Assembly (NCBI RefSeq): GCF_001431665.1
Contig: NZ_LLXV01000015.1
Location: forward strand, 1-64,000
Reading direction: 5' to 3'
Source: Stenotrophomonas beteli
GTDB lineage: Bacteria > Pseudomonadota > Gammaproteobacteria > Xanthomonadales > Xanthomonadaceae
DNA: 64,000 nucleotides
Position 1 is the first letter of the stretch; each line of letters opens with the position of its first letter. The notes under the pieces are model-generated. The model was given only the letters and a program-made list of their open reading frames with translations. It was not told the origin of the DNA and did not search any database. Position numbers and translations under genes: made by a program. Below are positions 9,090-19,120 of this stretch, piece after piece.

Positions 9090-10199
9090 ATGAAGCTGCG
9101 TATCCTCACGCTCGGCCTGGCCTCCGCCATGCTCGCCGCCTGTGGCGGTGGCAACGGCGGCGCGCAGGACAGCCAGGTCCTGAACGTCTACAACTACAGC
9201 GATTACATCGCCGAGGACACCATTCCGACCTTCGAGAAGGAGAGCGGCATCAAGGTGACCTACGATGTGTTTGACAGTGATGAGATGGTCGAGACCAAGC
9301 TGCTGGCCGGCAACAGCGGCTACGACGTGGTGGTACCGACCCTGAACTTCTTCGGTCGCCAGATCCAGGCCGGCGTGTTCCTGCCGCTGGACAAGAGCAA
9401 GATCCCGAACCTGGCCAACCTCGATCCGTCGGTGATGAAGCGCATCGCCACCCAGGATCCGGGCAACCAGTACGGCGTGCCGTACATGATCGGCACCACC
9501 GGCATCGGCTACAACGTGGACATGCTGAAGCAGCGCTTCGGTGGCAGCACCGACATCGCCAACAGCTGGGACCTGGTGTTCAAGCCGGAGAACATCAGCA
9601 AGATGAAGGACTGCGGCGTGACCATCCTGGACACGCCGGCGGACATGATCCCGATCGCGCTGCATTACCTGGGCCTGGACCCGCACAGCGGCGACCCGGC
9701 CGATCTGCAGAAGGCGGCCGACCTGCTCAAGTCGATCCGCCCGTACGTGCAGAATTTCCATTCCTCGCAATACGTCGGCTCGCTGGCCAACGGCGGTACC
9801 TGCCTGGTGGTGGGCTGGTCGGGTGACATCATCCAGGCCCGCGACCGCGCCGAGGAAGCCAGCAATGGCGTGCACGTGGCCTATTCGATCCCGAAGGAAG
9901 GTGCGCCGCAGTGGTTCGACATGCTGGCGATCCCGAAGGATGCCAAGCACCCGGAAGCCGCCTACAAGTTCATCAACTACCTGCTGCAGCCGAAGGTCGC
10001 CGCGGCCAACACCAACTTCATCCACTACGCCAACCCGGTGCCGACCGCCACCCCGCTGGTGGACGAGGCGATCCGTACCGATCCGACCATCTATCCGCCG
10101 GCCGACGTGGCCGAGAAGATGTTCACCTACTCGATCAATACGCCAGAGACCGACAAGCTCTACACCCGCCTGTGGACCGAGGTGAAGACCGGCAGATAA
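9090..10199 (+). CDS. potF: Putrescine/polyamine ABC transporter substrate-binding lipoprotein
   Basis: A 369-residue solute-binding protein of the PotD/PotF family. The N-terminus is a lipoprotein signal with lipobox LAAC (Cys18), so the protein is anchored at the outer face of the inner membrane rather than soluble as in E. coli. The conserved family start VLNVYNYSDYIAEDTIPTFE follows. GGAG lies six bases before the ATG. A gap of 91 bp from puuA and the order potF-G-H-I show it supplies the binding protein of the adjacent importer, with putrescine the most likely ligand given puuA, puuB and puuD. Confidence 0.92.
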   Translation: MKLRILTLGLASAMLAACGGGNGGAQDSQVLNVYNYSDYIAEDTIPTFEKESGIKVTYDVFDSDEMVETKLLAGNSGYDVVVPTLNFFGRQIQAGVFLPLDKSKIPNLANLDPSVMKRIATQDPGNQYGVPYMIGTTGIGYNVDMLKQRFGGSTDIANSWDLVFKPENISKMKDCGVTILDTPADMIPIALHYLGLDPHSGDPADLQKAADLLKSIRPYVQNFHSSQYVGSLANGGTCLVVGWSGDIIQARDRAEEASNGVHVAYSIPKEGAPQWFDMLAIPKDAKHPEAAYKFINYLLQPKVAAANTNFIHYANPVPTATPLVDEAIRTDPTIYPPADVAEKMFTYSINTPETDKLYTRLWTEVKTGR

Positions 10200-10372
10200 G
10201 CCGGTCCGGCGGCGCCGGGTCATGCCTGGCGCCCGCTCTCCGGGAGGGAGGCGGGCCTTGCCCGGCGAAGGCAGGGGCCGCCCGGCCCCGCCCGCCAGTT
10301 GCCGTCATATCCCCTGCGCGCCCCGGCCGGTAGAATGGCGGCCGCTGTCCACCGCCCGCTCCCGGAGCCCCC

Positions 10373-11509
10373 ATGCCCGTTGAAGCCCAGCCGGTAGCCA
10401 CCGTCGTCGACACGACCGGTGCGCCCGGCTATCTCTCCATTCGCGACCTGCGCAAGGAATTCGACGGTTTCGTCGCCGTCGACGACGTCAATCTGGACGT
10501 GCGCAAGGGCGAGATCTTTGCCCTGCTCGGTGGCTCCGGCAGCGGTAAATCGACCCTGCTGCGCTGCCTGGGCGGCTTCGAGACGCCCACCAGGGGCAGC
10601 ATCACCCTCGATGGCCAACGCCTGGATGCGCTGCCGCCGTACCAGCGGCCGGTCAACATGATGTTCCAGTCCTATGCCCTGTTCCCGCACATGACGGTGG
10701 AGCAGAACATCGCCTTCGGGCTGAAGCAGGATGGCCTGGGCAAGGACGCGATCAGCAAGCGCGTTGGCGAGATGCTGGAGCTGGTGCAGATGGGTCATCT
10801 GGGCAAGCGCAAGCCGCACCAGCTTTCCGGTGGCCAGCAGCAGCGCGTGGCGCTGGCGCGGTCGCTGGCCAAGGGGCCGAAACTGCTGCTGCTGGATGAG
10901 CCGATGGGCGCACTGGACAAGAAGCTGCGCTCGCAGATGCAGCTGGAACTGGTCAGCATCATCGAGTCGTCGGGCGTGACCTGCGTGATGGTCACCCACG
11001 ACCAGGAAGAAGCGATGACCATGGCCACCCGCATCGCCGTGATGGATGCCGGCTGGATCCAGCAGGTCGGCAAGCCGGACGAGGTCTATGAGCAGCCGGC
11101 CAACCGCTTCGTGGCCGAGTTCATCGGTTCGGTCAACCTGTTTGACGGGGTGATCGACGAGGACCTGCCCGAGTACGTGACCGTGCGCTCGCCGCTGTTC
11201 CCGGCGCCGATCTACATCGCCCATGGCATCACCTGTTACGAAGGGCAGCCGGTCGCATTCGCGCTGCGCCCGGAGAAGGTGATGATCGGCAAGGACGAGC
11301 CGGAAGGGCACACCAACAAGGCGCAGGGCGTGATCGAGGACATCGCCTACTTCGGCAGCCACTCGGTCTACCACGTGCGCCTGCCCAGCGGCGCCAAGGT
11401 GCTGGCCAACTTCGCCAACTCGCAGCGTTGGGCCAGTGACGGCCTCACCTGGGGCGACGAGGTGTGGGTGCACTGGCGCGACAACGATGGCGTGGTGCTG
11501 ACCTCATGA
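10373..11509 (+). CDS. potG: Putrescine ABC transporter ATP-binding protein
   Basis: A 378-residue ABC ATPase of the PotA/PotG type. Walker A GGSGSGKST is at about residues 53-61, followed by the Q-loop MMFQSYALFPHM, signature LSGGQQQRVALARSL, Walker B LLLLDEPMGALD and switch His in VTHDQEEAM. The C-terminal 120 residues form the TOBE regulatory domain usual in polyamine and sugar importers. The stop overlaps the potH start by four bases. The 173-bp gap after potF holds only short GC-rich inverted repeats and no T-tract. Confidence 0.94.
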   Translation: MPVEAQPVATVVDTTGAPGYLSIRDLRKEFDGFVAVDDVNLDVRKGEIFALLGGSGSGKSTLLRCLGGFETPTRGSITLDGQRLDALPPYQRPVNMMFQSYALFPHMTVEQNIAFGLKQDGLGKDAISKRVGEMLELVQMGHLGKRKPHQLSGGQQQRVALARSLAKGPKLLLLDEPMGALDKKLRSQMQLELVSIIESSGVTCVMVTHDQEEAMTMATRIAVMDAGWIQQVGKPDEVYEQPANRFVAEFIGSVNLFDGVIDEDLPEYVTVRSPLFPAPIYIAHGITCYEGQPVAFALRPEKVMIGKDEPEGHTNKAQGVIEDIAYFGSHSVYHVRLPSGAKVLANFANSQRWASDGLTWGDEVWVHWRDNDGVVLTS

Positions 11510-12438
11510 GCACGGCCGGCCTGAAGCGCTGGCTGCCGGGGCTGCGTGCCACGGTGATCGGCATTCCGTACCTGTGGCTGCTGCTGTTCTTCGCAGTGCC
11601 GTTCCTGATCGTGCTGATGATCAGCTTCTCGCTCAGCCGGGTTGGCTCGCCGCCGTACACCTGGCTGCTGCAGTATGCCGACGGCGGTTTCTCGCTGAAG
11701 CTGAACCTGGAAAACTACCTGGCGCTGTTCCGCGATTCGATCTACGCGCAGGCGTTCCTGAGCTCGATCAGGATCGCGGCGATCTCCACGTTCCTGACCC
11801 TGCTGATCGGTTACCCGATGGCCTATGCCATTGCCCGGCTGTCACCGGCTGCGCGCAACGTGGCGATGATGCTGGTGGTGCTGCCGTCGTGGACCTCGTT
11901 CCTGATCCGCGTGTATGCGTGGAAGGCGATCCTGGACCGCAACGGCCTGCTCGACCAGTTCCTGCAGTTCACCGGCCTGCAGACGCTGATGACGTCGATG
12001 GGCCTGCCCAAGCTGCAGCTGATCGATACCCCGACCGCCGCCTACATCGGCATCGTCTACTGCTACCTGCCGTTCATGGTGCTGCCGCTGTACGCCAATC
12101 TGGTCAAGCATGACCACCGTCTACTCGAAGCAGCCTACGACCTCGGCGCCAAGCCGTGGCAGGCGTTCCTGCGCATCACGTTGCCTTTGTCCAGGGCCGG
12201 CATCATCGCCGGCTGCATGCTGGTGATGATCCCGGCGGTGGGTGAGTTCGTGATCCCGGAAATGCTCGGTGGTTCGGAGACGCTGATGGTCGGCCGCCAG
12301 CTGTGGAACGAGTTCTTCAACAACCGCAACTGGCCGGGCGCTTCGGCGATGGCGGTGGCGATGATCCTGTTGCTGCTGGTGCCGATCCTGCTGTTCAACC
12401 GTTCCCAGCAGCGCCTGCTGGAAGGGAAGCAGGCATGA
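11506..12438 (+). CDS. potH: Putrescine ABC transporter permease, first subunit
   Basis: A 310-residue integral membrane permease with about six transmembrane segments. The EAA loop that contacts the ATPase is EAAYDLGAKPWQAFLRITLPL near residue 215. The ATG overlaps the potG stop as ATGA and the stop overlaps potI the same way, so potGHI are translationally coupled. The longer frame starting at 11464 lies inside potG and was rejected. It forms the heterodimeric channel with PotI. Confidence 0.93.
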   Translation: MSTAGLKRWLPGLRATVIGIPYLWLLLFFAVPFLIVLMISFSLSRVGSPPYTWLLQYADGGFSLKLNLENYLALFRDSIYAQAFLSSIRIAAISTFLTLLIGYPMAYAIARLSPAARNVAMMLVVLPSWTSFLIRVYAWKAILDRNGLLDQFLQFTGLQTLMTSMGLPKLQLIDTPTAAYIGIVYCYLPFMVLPLYANLVKHDHRLLEAAYDLGAKPWQAFLRITLPLSRAGIIAGCMLVMIPAVGEFVIPEMLGGSETLMVGRQLWNEFFNNRNWPGASAMAVAMILLLLVPILLFNRSQQRLLEGKQA

Positions 12439-13277
12439 GCCCGCGTACCGCCAAGGGCCTGGGTCTGGGCGTGCTGCTGCTCGGCTTCGCCTTCCTGTAC
12501 CTGCCGATCCTGCTGTTGATGTTCTATTCGTTCAACAGCTCGCGGCTGGCGATGGTCTGGGCCGGGTTCTCCACCCGCGCCTACAGTGACCTGTTCGCCG
12601 ACCGCGCGTTGATGGATGCGATGTGGACCAGCCTGGTGGTCGCGTTCTGGACCGCCTGTACCGCCACCGTGCTGGGCACGCTGGCGGCGATGGTGATGAC
12701 CCGCTTCAAGCGTTTCCGTGGCAAGCCGATGTTCGGTGCGCTGGTCACTGCACCGCTGGTGATGCCGGATGTGATCCTGGGCTTCTCACTGATGGCGCTG
12801 CTGGCCTCGATGGGCGCGATCCCCGGCTTCCCGGCGCGCGGCCTGGCCACCATCTGGATCGCGCACGTCACCTTCACCCTGTGCTTCGTCACCGTGGTGG
12901 TGTCTTCGCGCCTGCAGGAAATGGACCTGTCGCTGGAAGAAGCGGCGATGGACCTGGGCGCGAGCCGGCTCACCGTGTTCGGCCGCATCACCTTGCCGAT
13001 CATCGCCCCGGCGCTGGTGGCGGGCTGGCTGCTGGCCTTCACCCTGTCGCTGGATGACGTGGTGGTGGCCAGCTTCGTGGCCACGCCGGGCTCGACCACG
13101 CTGCCAATGAAGGTGTTTGCTTCGGTGCGGATGGGCATCAGCCCGAAGATCAACGCGCTGGCCACGCTGCTGGTGTCGGCGGTGTCGATTGCCGCGGTGA
13201 TCGGCTGGTACATCAATGCGCGTGCGGAGAAGCGCCGCCAGCGCGACCTGCAGCTGGCGCGGCAGGACAACGGCTGA
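12435..13277 (+). CDS. potI: Putrescine ABC transporter permease, second subunit
   Basis: A 280-residue permease with about six membrane segments and an EAA loop (EAAMDLGASRLTVFGRITLP) near residue 175. The family-typical LYLPILLLMFYSFNSSR block lies at the N-terminus. It starts inside the potH stop codon. It pairs with PotH in a type I ABC importer, and the DDVVVASFV segment near the C-terminus is characteristic of PotC/PotI. It is followed after 66 bp by the aldehyde dehydrogenase. Confidence 0.93.
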   Translation: MSPRTAKGLGLGVLLLGFAFLYLPILLLMFYSFNSSRLAMVWAGFSTRAYSDLFADRALMDAMWTSLVVAFWTACTATVLGTLAAMVMTRFKRFRGKPMFGALVTAPLVMPDVILGFSLMALLASMGAIPGFPARGLATIWIAHVTFTLCFVTVVVSSRLQEMDLSLEEAAMDLGASRLTVFGRITLPIIAPALVAGWLLAFTLSLDDVVVASFVATPGSTTLPMKVFASVRMGISPKINALATLLVSAVSIAAVIGWYINARAEKRRQRDLQLARQDNG

Positions 13278-13343
13278 CGCCGCTGCAACACCCGGCTCAC
13301 GGCCGGCGGCGCACAATGGGGGTCACTTTGATGGAGATCCCCC

Positions 13344-14708
13344 ATGACCGTCGAGATCATCGACCCGGCCAACGGCCAGGTGACCTACCGCCATGAACTG
13401 ATGGGCGCTGCCGATATCGAGCAGCGCCTGCAGGCCGCCACCGAGGCGTTCCCTGGCTGGGCTGCACGTTCGTTGCAGGAGCGCGGGGTGATCCTGCGCC
13501 AGATCGCCGAACAGCTGCGCACGCGCCGCGACGACCTGCAGCAGGCGATGACCCACGAGATGGGCAAGCTCAAGGCCGAGGCGCTGGCCGAGGTCGACAA
13601 GTGCGCGGCGGCCTGCGAGTACTATGCCGACCATGCCGCCGACTATCTCAAGCCGCAGCTGATCGATACCGAGGCGCAACGCAGCTACGTGCGCTATGAG
13701 CCGATCGGCTGCGTGTTCGCGGTGATGCCGTGGAATTTCCCGGTCTGGCAGGTGTTCCGCTTCCTGGCGCCGGCGTTCATGGCCGGCAACGTGGCCCTGC
13801 TCAAGCACGCCAGCAACGTGCCGCAGTGTGCCGACCTGATCCTGGCGGTGTGCCGTGACGGTGGCCTGCCTGATGGCGTGTTCGACGTGCTGCACATCGA
13901 CAACGACCAGGCCGCCGAGGTCCTGCGCGATGCACGGGTGAAGGCAGTGACGCTGACCGGCAGTGAGCGGGCAGGGCGCTCGATTGCCTCCAATGCCGGC
14001 AGCCAGTTGAAGAAATCGGTGATGGAACTCGGCGGCAGCGATGCCTTCGTGGTGCTCGACGATGCCGACCTCGACAGGACCGTCGTCGCCGCGGTGAAGT
14101 CGCGCTTCGACAACAGTGGCCAGACCTGCATCGCGGCCAAGCGTTTCATCGTGGTCGAGGCGGTGGCCGATGAATTCACCCGTCGCTTTGTCGAGGCGGC
14201 GGGCGAGCGCCAGTACGGCGATCCTGATGCGCGTGGCACCACGCTGGCACCGCTGGCCCGGGCTGACCTGCGCGAGGAACTGCACAAGCAGGTGCAGGCC
14301 AGCGTGGCCAAGGGCGCGCGCGTGCTGATCGGCGGCGAGCCCATTGCCGGTACGCATGCTGGCTATCCGGCCACCGTGCTCGACCAGGTCGGGCCGGGCA
14401 TGCCGGCCTATGACGAGGAACTGTTCGGGCCGGTGGCGGCGATCATCCGGGTCAAGGACGAAGCCGAGGCCCTGCGCGTGGCCAATGACACCCGCTTCGG
14501 CCTGGGCGGCAGCGTGTGGACCGGCGATCCGGTGCGGGGTGAGCGCTTCGCCCAGCGCATGGAATGCGGCGCCGCATTCGTCAACGCCATCGTCAAGAGC
14601 GACGCGCGGCTTCCGTTCGGTGGCAGCAAGCAGTCCGGTTTCGGCCGCGAACTGGCCGAGCACGGCATCCATGAGTTCATGAACATCAAGACCGTCTACG
14701 TGGCTTGA
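13344..14708 (+). CDS. NAD(P)-dependent succinate-semialdehyde dehydrogenase
   Basis: A 454-residue aldehyde dehydrogenase. The catalytic Cys is at about 262 in NSGQTCIAAKRF, and the general-base Glu is in VMELGGSDAFVV. PWNFPVWQVFR is the cofactor-binding block. Length and motifs fit the Sad/YneI type of succinate-semialdehyde dehydrogenases, which oxidise the semialdehyde left after GABA transamination to succinate. Position directly downstream of potFGHI, on the same strand, fits the last step of putrescine-GABA breakdown. No gene for PuuC or a GABA transaminase is in the window. The gene could also act on other small aldehydes. Confidence 0.85.
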   Translation: MTVEIIDPANGQVTYRHELMGAADIEQRLQAATEAFPGWAARSLQERGVILRQIAEQLRTRRDDLQQAMTHEMGKLKAEALAEVDKCAAACEYYADHAADYLKPQLIDTEAQRSYVRYEPIGCVFAVMPWNFPVWQVFRFLAPAFMAGNVALLKHASNVPQCADLILAVCRDGGLPDGVFDVLHIDNDQAAEVLRDARVKAVTLTGSERAGRSIASNAGSQLKKSVMELGGSDAFVVLDDADLDRTVVAAVKSRFDNSGQTCIAAKRFIVVEAVADEFTRRFVEAAGERQYGDPDARGTTLAPLARADLREELHKQVQASVAKGARVLIGGEPIAGTHAGYPATVLDQVGPGMPAYDEELFGPVAAIIRVKDEAEALRVANDTRFGLGGSVWTGDPVRGERFAQRMECGAAFVNAIVKSDARLPFGGSKQSGFGRELAEHGIHEFMNIKTVYVA

Positions 14709-14721
14709 TGTGGTCGCCTGC

Positions 14722-14749
14722 GTAGAGCCGAGCCCATGCTCGACGCTAC
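14722..14749. repeat. SMAG-type REP palindrome (degenerate)
   Basis: A GTAG-tipped palindrome: GTAGAGCCGAGCCCATGCTC followed by GACGCTAC. It matches the S. maltophilia GTAG REP family and sits between the convergent dehydrogenase and corA genes, where it may form a hairpin in transcripts from either side. Confidence 0.75.
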
Positions 14750-14759
14750 AAAATGCGGG

Positions 14760-15782
14760 TCACAACCACTTGGCCCGCTTGAACAACCGGTACAGGCCCA
14801 CACAGACACCCCCCACGCCGACGATCATCAGCGGGTAGGCCCAGGGTTGGCTCAGCTCCGGCATGTGGCTGAAGTTCATGCCATACCAGCTGGTGATCAG
14901 CGTCGGCGCGGCCAGCAGCGCGGCCCATGCACCCAGCCGCTTCACCGTTTCACCCTGTGCCAGCGTCACCAGCGACAGGTTCACGCTCAGCGCTGTGCCC
15001 AGCATCTCGCGCAGGGTATCGATCACGTCGCTGATGCGCACCGCATGGTCGTGCACATCGCGTACGTACAGCTTTACCTCGTCCGGGATCAGATCGCCCT
15101 GGTAGCGCCGGATCTGCGCCAGCACATCCTGCAGCGGCGCCACCGCCATGCGCATCTTGTTCAGTTCGCGTTTGAGCTCATACAGCCGTACCACCGTGCT
15201 GCGCTTGTAGGTGTCGGCGAAAATGTCCTTTTCCAGCAGGTCCAGGGTGTCGCGGAAGCGGTGCACGATCGGCAGGTAGTTGTCGACGACGAAGTCGGTA
15301 ACCGCGTACAGGCAGTACGACGGGCCCATCTTCAACAGCTGTGGCTCGCGCTCGACGCGCGCACGCACCGGCGCGTAGGACAGCGAGGCGCCATGGCGCA
15401 CCGTCACCAGGAAGCGCGGGCCGAGGAAGGCGTGGGTTTCACCGTACTGGATGCGTTCGTCGACCATCTGCGCAGTGGTCACCACCACGAACAGCGAGTT
15501 GCCGTAGGTCTCGACCTTGGGCCGCTGGTGCGCGTTGCGCGCATCCTCGATGGCCAGGTCGTGCAGGCAGAATTCCTCCTGCAGCTTCAGCAGCACATCG
15601 TCGTTGGGGTCGTACAGGCCGACCCAGACGAAGCCGTTGCCACTGGCGATGACATCGCTGATGGCGTCCAGGCTGATGTCGTGGCGTTTGCCTTCGTCAT
15701 CGTAATGGACGCAGTTGATGACGCAGGTCGGGTTGGCCGAAGCGGGGGCCGAAGCAGTGGCGGGCAATGACATGCCCGCCAT
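14760..15782 (-). CDS. corA: CorA-family magnesium/cobalt transporter
   Basis: A 340-residue inner-membrane divalent-cation channel. A large cytosolic N-terminal domain is followed by two C-terminal membrane segments with the signature YGMNFSHMPEL (GMN) in the connecting loop. The cytosolic part ends in a long basic helix (KRELNKMRMAVAPLQDVL). The ATG at 15782 is used; another ATG three codons later (MSLPATA) is equally possible. The gene starts six bases after the DUF4105 stop and ends the minus-strand run that begins with phoH. Two other genes in this run, corC and ybeY, also occur with transporters of divalent cations elsewhere. Confidence 0.92.
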   Translation of the reverse strand: MAGMSLPATASAPASANPTCVINCVHYDDEGKRHDISLDAISDVIASGNGFVWVGLYDPNDDVLLKLQEEFCLHDLAIEDARNAHQRPKVETYGNSLFVVVTTAQMVDERIQYGETHAFLGPRFLVTVRHGASLSYAPVRARVEREPQLLKMGPSYCLYAVTDFVVDNYLPIVHRFRDTLDLLEKDIFADTYKRSTVVRLYELKRELNKMRMAVAPLQDVLAQIRRYQGDLIPDEVKLYVRDVHDHAVRISDVIDTLREMLGTALSVNLSLVTLAQGETVKRLGAWAALLAAPTLITSWYGMNFSHMPELSQPWAYPLMIVGVGGVCVGLYRLFKRAKWL

Positions 15783-15788
15783 CGTGCG

Positions 15789-17038
15789 TCAGTGCCGTGT
15801 TTCGGACAAGTGAGGGCGGCGCCCCAGCACCCAGGCCAACGCCACATGGATCGGCAGCAGCAGCACGATCCACTGCACGTTGACCTGTGCCTGCAGGCTC
15901 AGCCAGTGCAGCACCAGCGCGGCCACGGCCTGCACCGCCAGCAGCCACAGCACGATCCTGAACATGCGGCCCGGCACGCGCCGGCGCAGCAGGGCGATGG
16001 CACCGGGCAGCAGCAGCACGGCCAGCGGCGAAAGCAGCAGCAGGTTGCGGTTGGCCCAGGCAGCGTAGTGGATGCTGAAGCCCCACAGGAACACCAGCAG
16101 GCCGCCGGCAACGGTACAGAACAGCCAGAACGGCAGCGCCAGCCCGGCCAGCAGGCGTGGACGCCGGCGCAGCGCCAGCGCACCGGCGGCGGCGGCCAGG
16201 CCCAGCAGCAGCCAGGGCCACCCGCGACGCGCGGTCTCCTTCGGTTCCGGATCGATGCGGTGCGGCAGCAGCTCCTGCTCGGACTGCACCAGCGGCCGGC
16301 CATCGCTGTTGCGCGCCTGGCGCAGTGCATCGGCCAGCCGCATCGGCACGAACGCTTCCTGCCAGCGTGACAGCGGCTGGTCGGCGAACGGTCCCAGGCC
16401 GAGATCGAAGCCCAGCCACATCCACGGTGCCGGCGAAGCCAGGCGCACCGACTCGCTGCGGTAGGTGTTGCCGCGCGAACGCCCTGCCAGCTGCGACTTC
16501 AGGCCGCCGCCCAGCGCCTTGTCCAGGGTGTCGCGCACCATCGTGGCGCAGTTGGCGGTGTAGTAGTCGTAGTGGTAGCGCGCGTTTTCCGGCTTCGCGC
16601 GCTCGGCCAGATCGGCGGCCATCGCCCGCGCCTGGTCCGGGCGCAGGTCCAGCCACTGCACGCTGGCGCCGCGGCCGGTCTCGTCGTAGTACGACAGATC
16701 CTGCTGCAACGGCAGCGCAACCAGGTAATACATCATCTCGCCACGCACGAAGCGGCCGATGAAATCGTCCTCGGACGGATCGAAGTAGCCGAAGTTGTAG
16801 GAGGTCGCCTCGCCACTGACCGGATCGAGCACGACGATGGCGTCGTGGCCGAAGCGCTCGAAGAACACCGTACCCGGCTGCATGGTCACCACGCCGATGC
16901 GCGGGGCGGGGGCTTCAGTACCAGCAGGCGCCGCAGTGGCCGGCGGGGCTGCCGCCGGCTGCGCGAAGGCGGCCAGCGGCAGGGCCATGGCCAGCACGCA
17001 CAGTGCCAGCCAGAGGGTCACGATCAGGCCGCGGCGCT

Positions 17039-17042
<4 letters not shown>
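15789..17042 (-). CDS. DUF4105 (Lnb N-terminal-like) membrane protein
   Basis: A 417-residue protein with a signal peptide (LWLALCVLAMALPLAAFAQ), a periplasmic domain of about 250 residues of the DUF4105 type (RIGVVTMQPGTVFFERFGHDA, NYNFGYF-like block, NCATMVRDTLDKAL), then four to five C-terminal membrane segments. The NCATMVRD block with its Cys resembles the papain-like NlpC/P60 fold suspected for the family, but the activity is not known. Its start overlaps the corC stop by four bases, so the two are translationally coupled. Confidence 0.8.
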
Positions 17043-17920
<878 letters not shown>

Positions 17921-17984
17921 CTCTGGAAAAAGGGCACCCGGCAAGCCGGGCGTTGGGCCCAGTCTAGCAGGATGTGGCGCCCTG

Positions 17985-18554
17985 TCAGTGACCGTCGCTG
18001 CCCGGGCCGGTGATCGGCGGTGGCGCCAGCGCAGGGCGGGCTGGCGCCTCTTCCTCCGGCAGGTCCAGGCTGTAGGTACAGCCGGCCAGGGTTTTGCCCG
18101 GGTGGGAGGCCACCGTGGAGACACTGAGGATGATCGATTCGATCCGGGCCTCACCACTGTCCGCGTCGGTCACGTCGCGGCTGACCAGTTCGCGCCCGGC
18201 CATGAACTTGCCGTCCTGGTCGTAACCGGTCTCCAGCGCCAGCCGCCTGGCCAGCGGCCGCGGGTCGGCCTGGTCGAGGATGGCCATGATGCTGGAACCG
18301 GCCACGGCCACATGCTCGGTGCGTTCCCCGAACACGCTGATCGGCTGCGCCAGCCGGTATTCGCTCATGAACTGGTTGCCCTGCGGCAGCGGCTGCAGGC
18401 CCTGGGCCACGGCCTTGAGCGGGTCGGCCAGCAGCGGCGCCAGTGCGGCCTGGTCGGCCACACCCTGGCGGCATTCGATCAGGGCCGGCAGGTCAAGCGC
18501 AGAGGCGGGGGCGGACACGGCAAGCAACAGGGGCAGGGCAATACGCAGCGGCAC
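17985..18554 (-). CDS. Exported protein of unknown function
   Basis: A 189-residue protein. The start is GTG with AGGAAG seven bases upstream and encodes a signal peptide (MPLRIALPLLLAVSAPASA). The mature protein opens with LDLPALIECRQGV and ends in a Pro/Ala-rich tail. Two Cys residues (in IECRQ and AGCTYSLDL) could form a disulfide in the periplasm. I do not recognise a family. The open frame continues upstream to 19205 but that part is the antisense of ybeY. It lies between ybeY and corC in the same direction, interrupting an otherwise conserved gene order. Confidence 0.72.
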   Translation of the reverse strand: MPLRIALPLLLAVSAPASALDLPALIECRQGVADQAALAPLLADPLKAVAQGLQPLPQGNQFMSEYRLAQPISVFGERTEHVAVAGSSIMAILDQADPRPLARRLALETGYDQDGKFMAGRELVSRDVTDADSGEARIESIILSVSTVASHPGKTLAGCTYSLDLPEEEAPARPALAPPPITGPGSDGH

Positions 18555-18569
18555 GACGAGGCTTCCTTT

Positions 18570-18595
18570 GTAGAGCCGAGCCCGTGCTCGGCTGC
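18570..18595. repeat. SMAG-type REP palindrome
   Basis: GTAGAGCCGAGCCCGTGCTCGGCTGC: an 8-bp stem (GCCGAGCC/..GCTCGGC) after a GTAG tip, located in the gap between ybeY and the small exported protein. It may stabilise or terminate the upstream phoH-ybeY message. Confidence 0.75.
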
Positions 18596-18634
18596 ATTTC
18601 ACCCGGGTTTGCAGAGGGCGCCGTGAAGGCGCGT

Positions 18635-19120
18635 TCAGCGCTCGCCGGCGTAAGGGTCGGCAATGCCGAGCTCGGCGAGGATCTCGCGCTCCAGCTGTTC
18701 CATCGCCTCGGCTTCCTTGTCGTCCTCGTGGTCCCAGCCCAGCAGGTGCAGCACGCCGTGCACCGTCAGGTGCGCATAGTGGGCACTGAGCGCCTTGCCC
18801 TGTTCGTCGGCCTCGCGGGCCACCACCGGCGCACAGATCACCAGATCGCCCAGCAGCGGGAACTTCACGCCCTTGGGCAGGCCTTCGGGCACTTCGGCCG
18901 GGAAGCTGAGCACGTTGGTGGCGTAGTCCTTGCCGCGGTAGTGGCGGTTCAACGACTGTCCTTCCTTGGCATCGACCACGCGGATGGCCAGGTCGGCCTC
19001 GCGGATGCGGCCCTTCAGCGCGGCCGCCACCCACTTGCGGAAACTCACCGCCGCCGGCAGGCCGGCACGGGGCAGGGCGTAACTGACGGCGACATCCAGT
19101 CGCACGGGACCACGGGTCAT
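18635..19120 (-). CDS. ybeY: Endoribonuclease YbeY (16S rRNA 3'-end maturation)
   Basis: A 161-residue UPF0054 metalloprotein. The zinc site is complete: H-x3-H-x5-H in [14 protein letters not shown], followed by the family-typical acidic EAEAMEQLE. YbeY processes 16S rRNA and takes part in ribosome quality control. Its ATG overlaps the phoH stop by four bases, the usual ybeZ-ybeY arrangement. Confidence 0.95.
   Translation of the reverse strand: MTRGPVRLDVAVSYALPRAGLPAAVSFRKWVAAALKGRIREADLAIRVVDAKEGQSLNRHYRGKDYATNVLSFPAEVPEGLPKGVKFPLLGDLVICAPVVAREADEQGKALSAHYAHLTVHGVLHLLGWDHEDDKEAEAMEQLEREILAELGIADPYAGER

Noticed and set aside
10200-10372. A possible terminator or riboswitch in the potF-potG gap
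   Set aside because: Only short GC-rich inverted repeats without a T-tract or a recognisable aptamer pattern; it may reduce readthrough but this cannot be supported.
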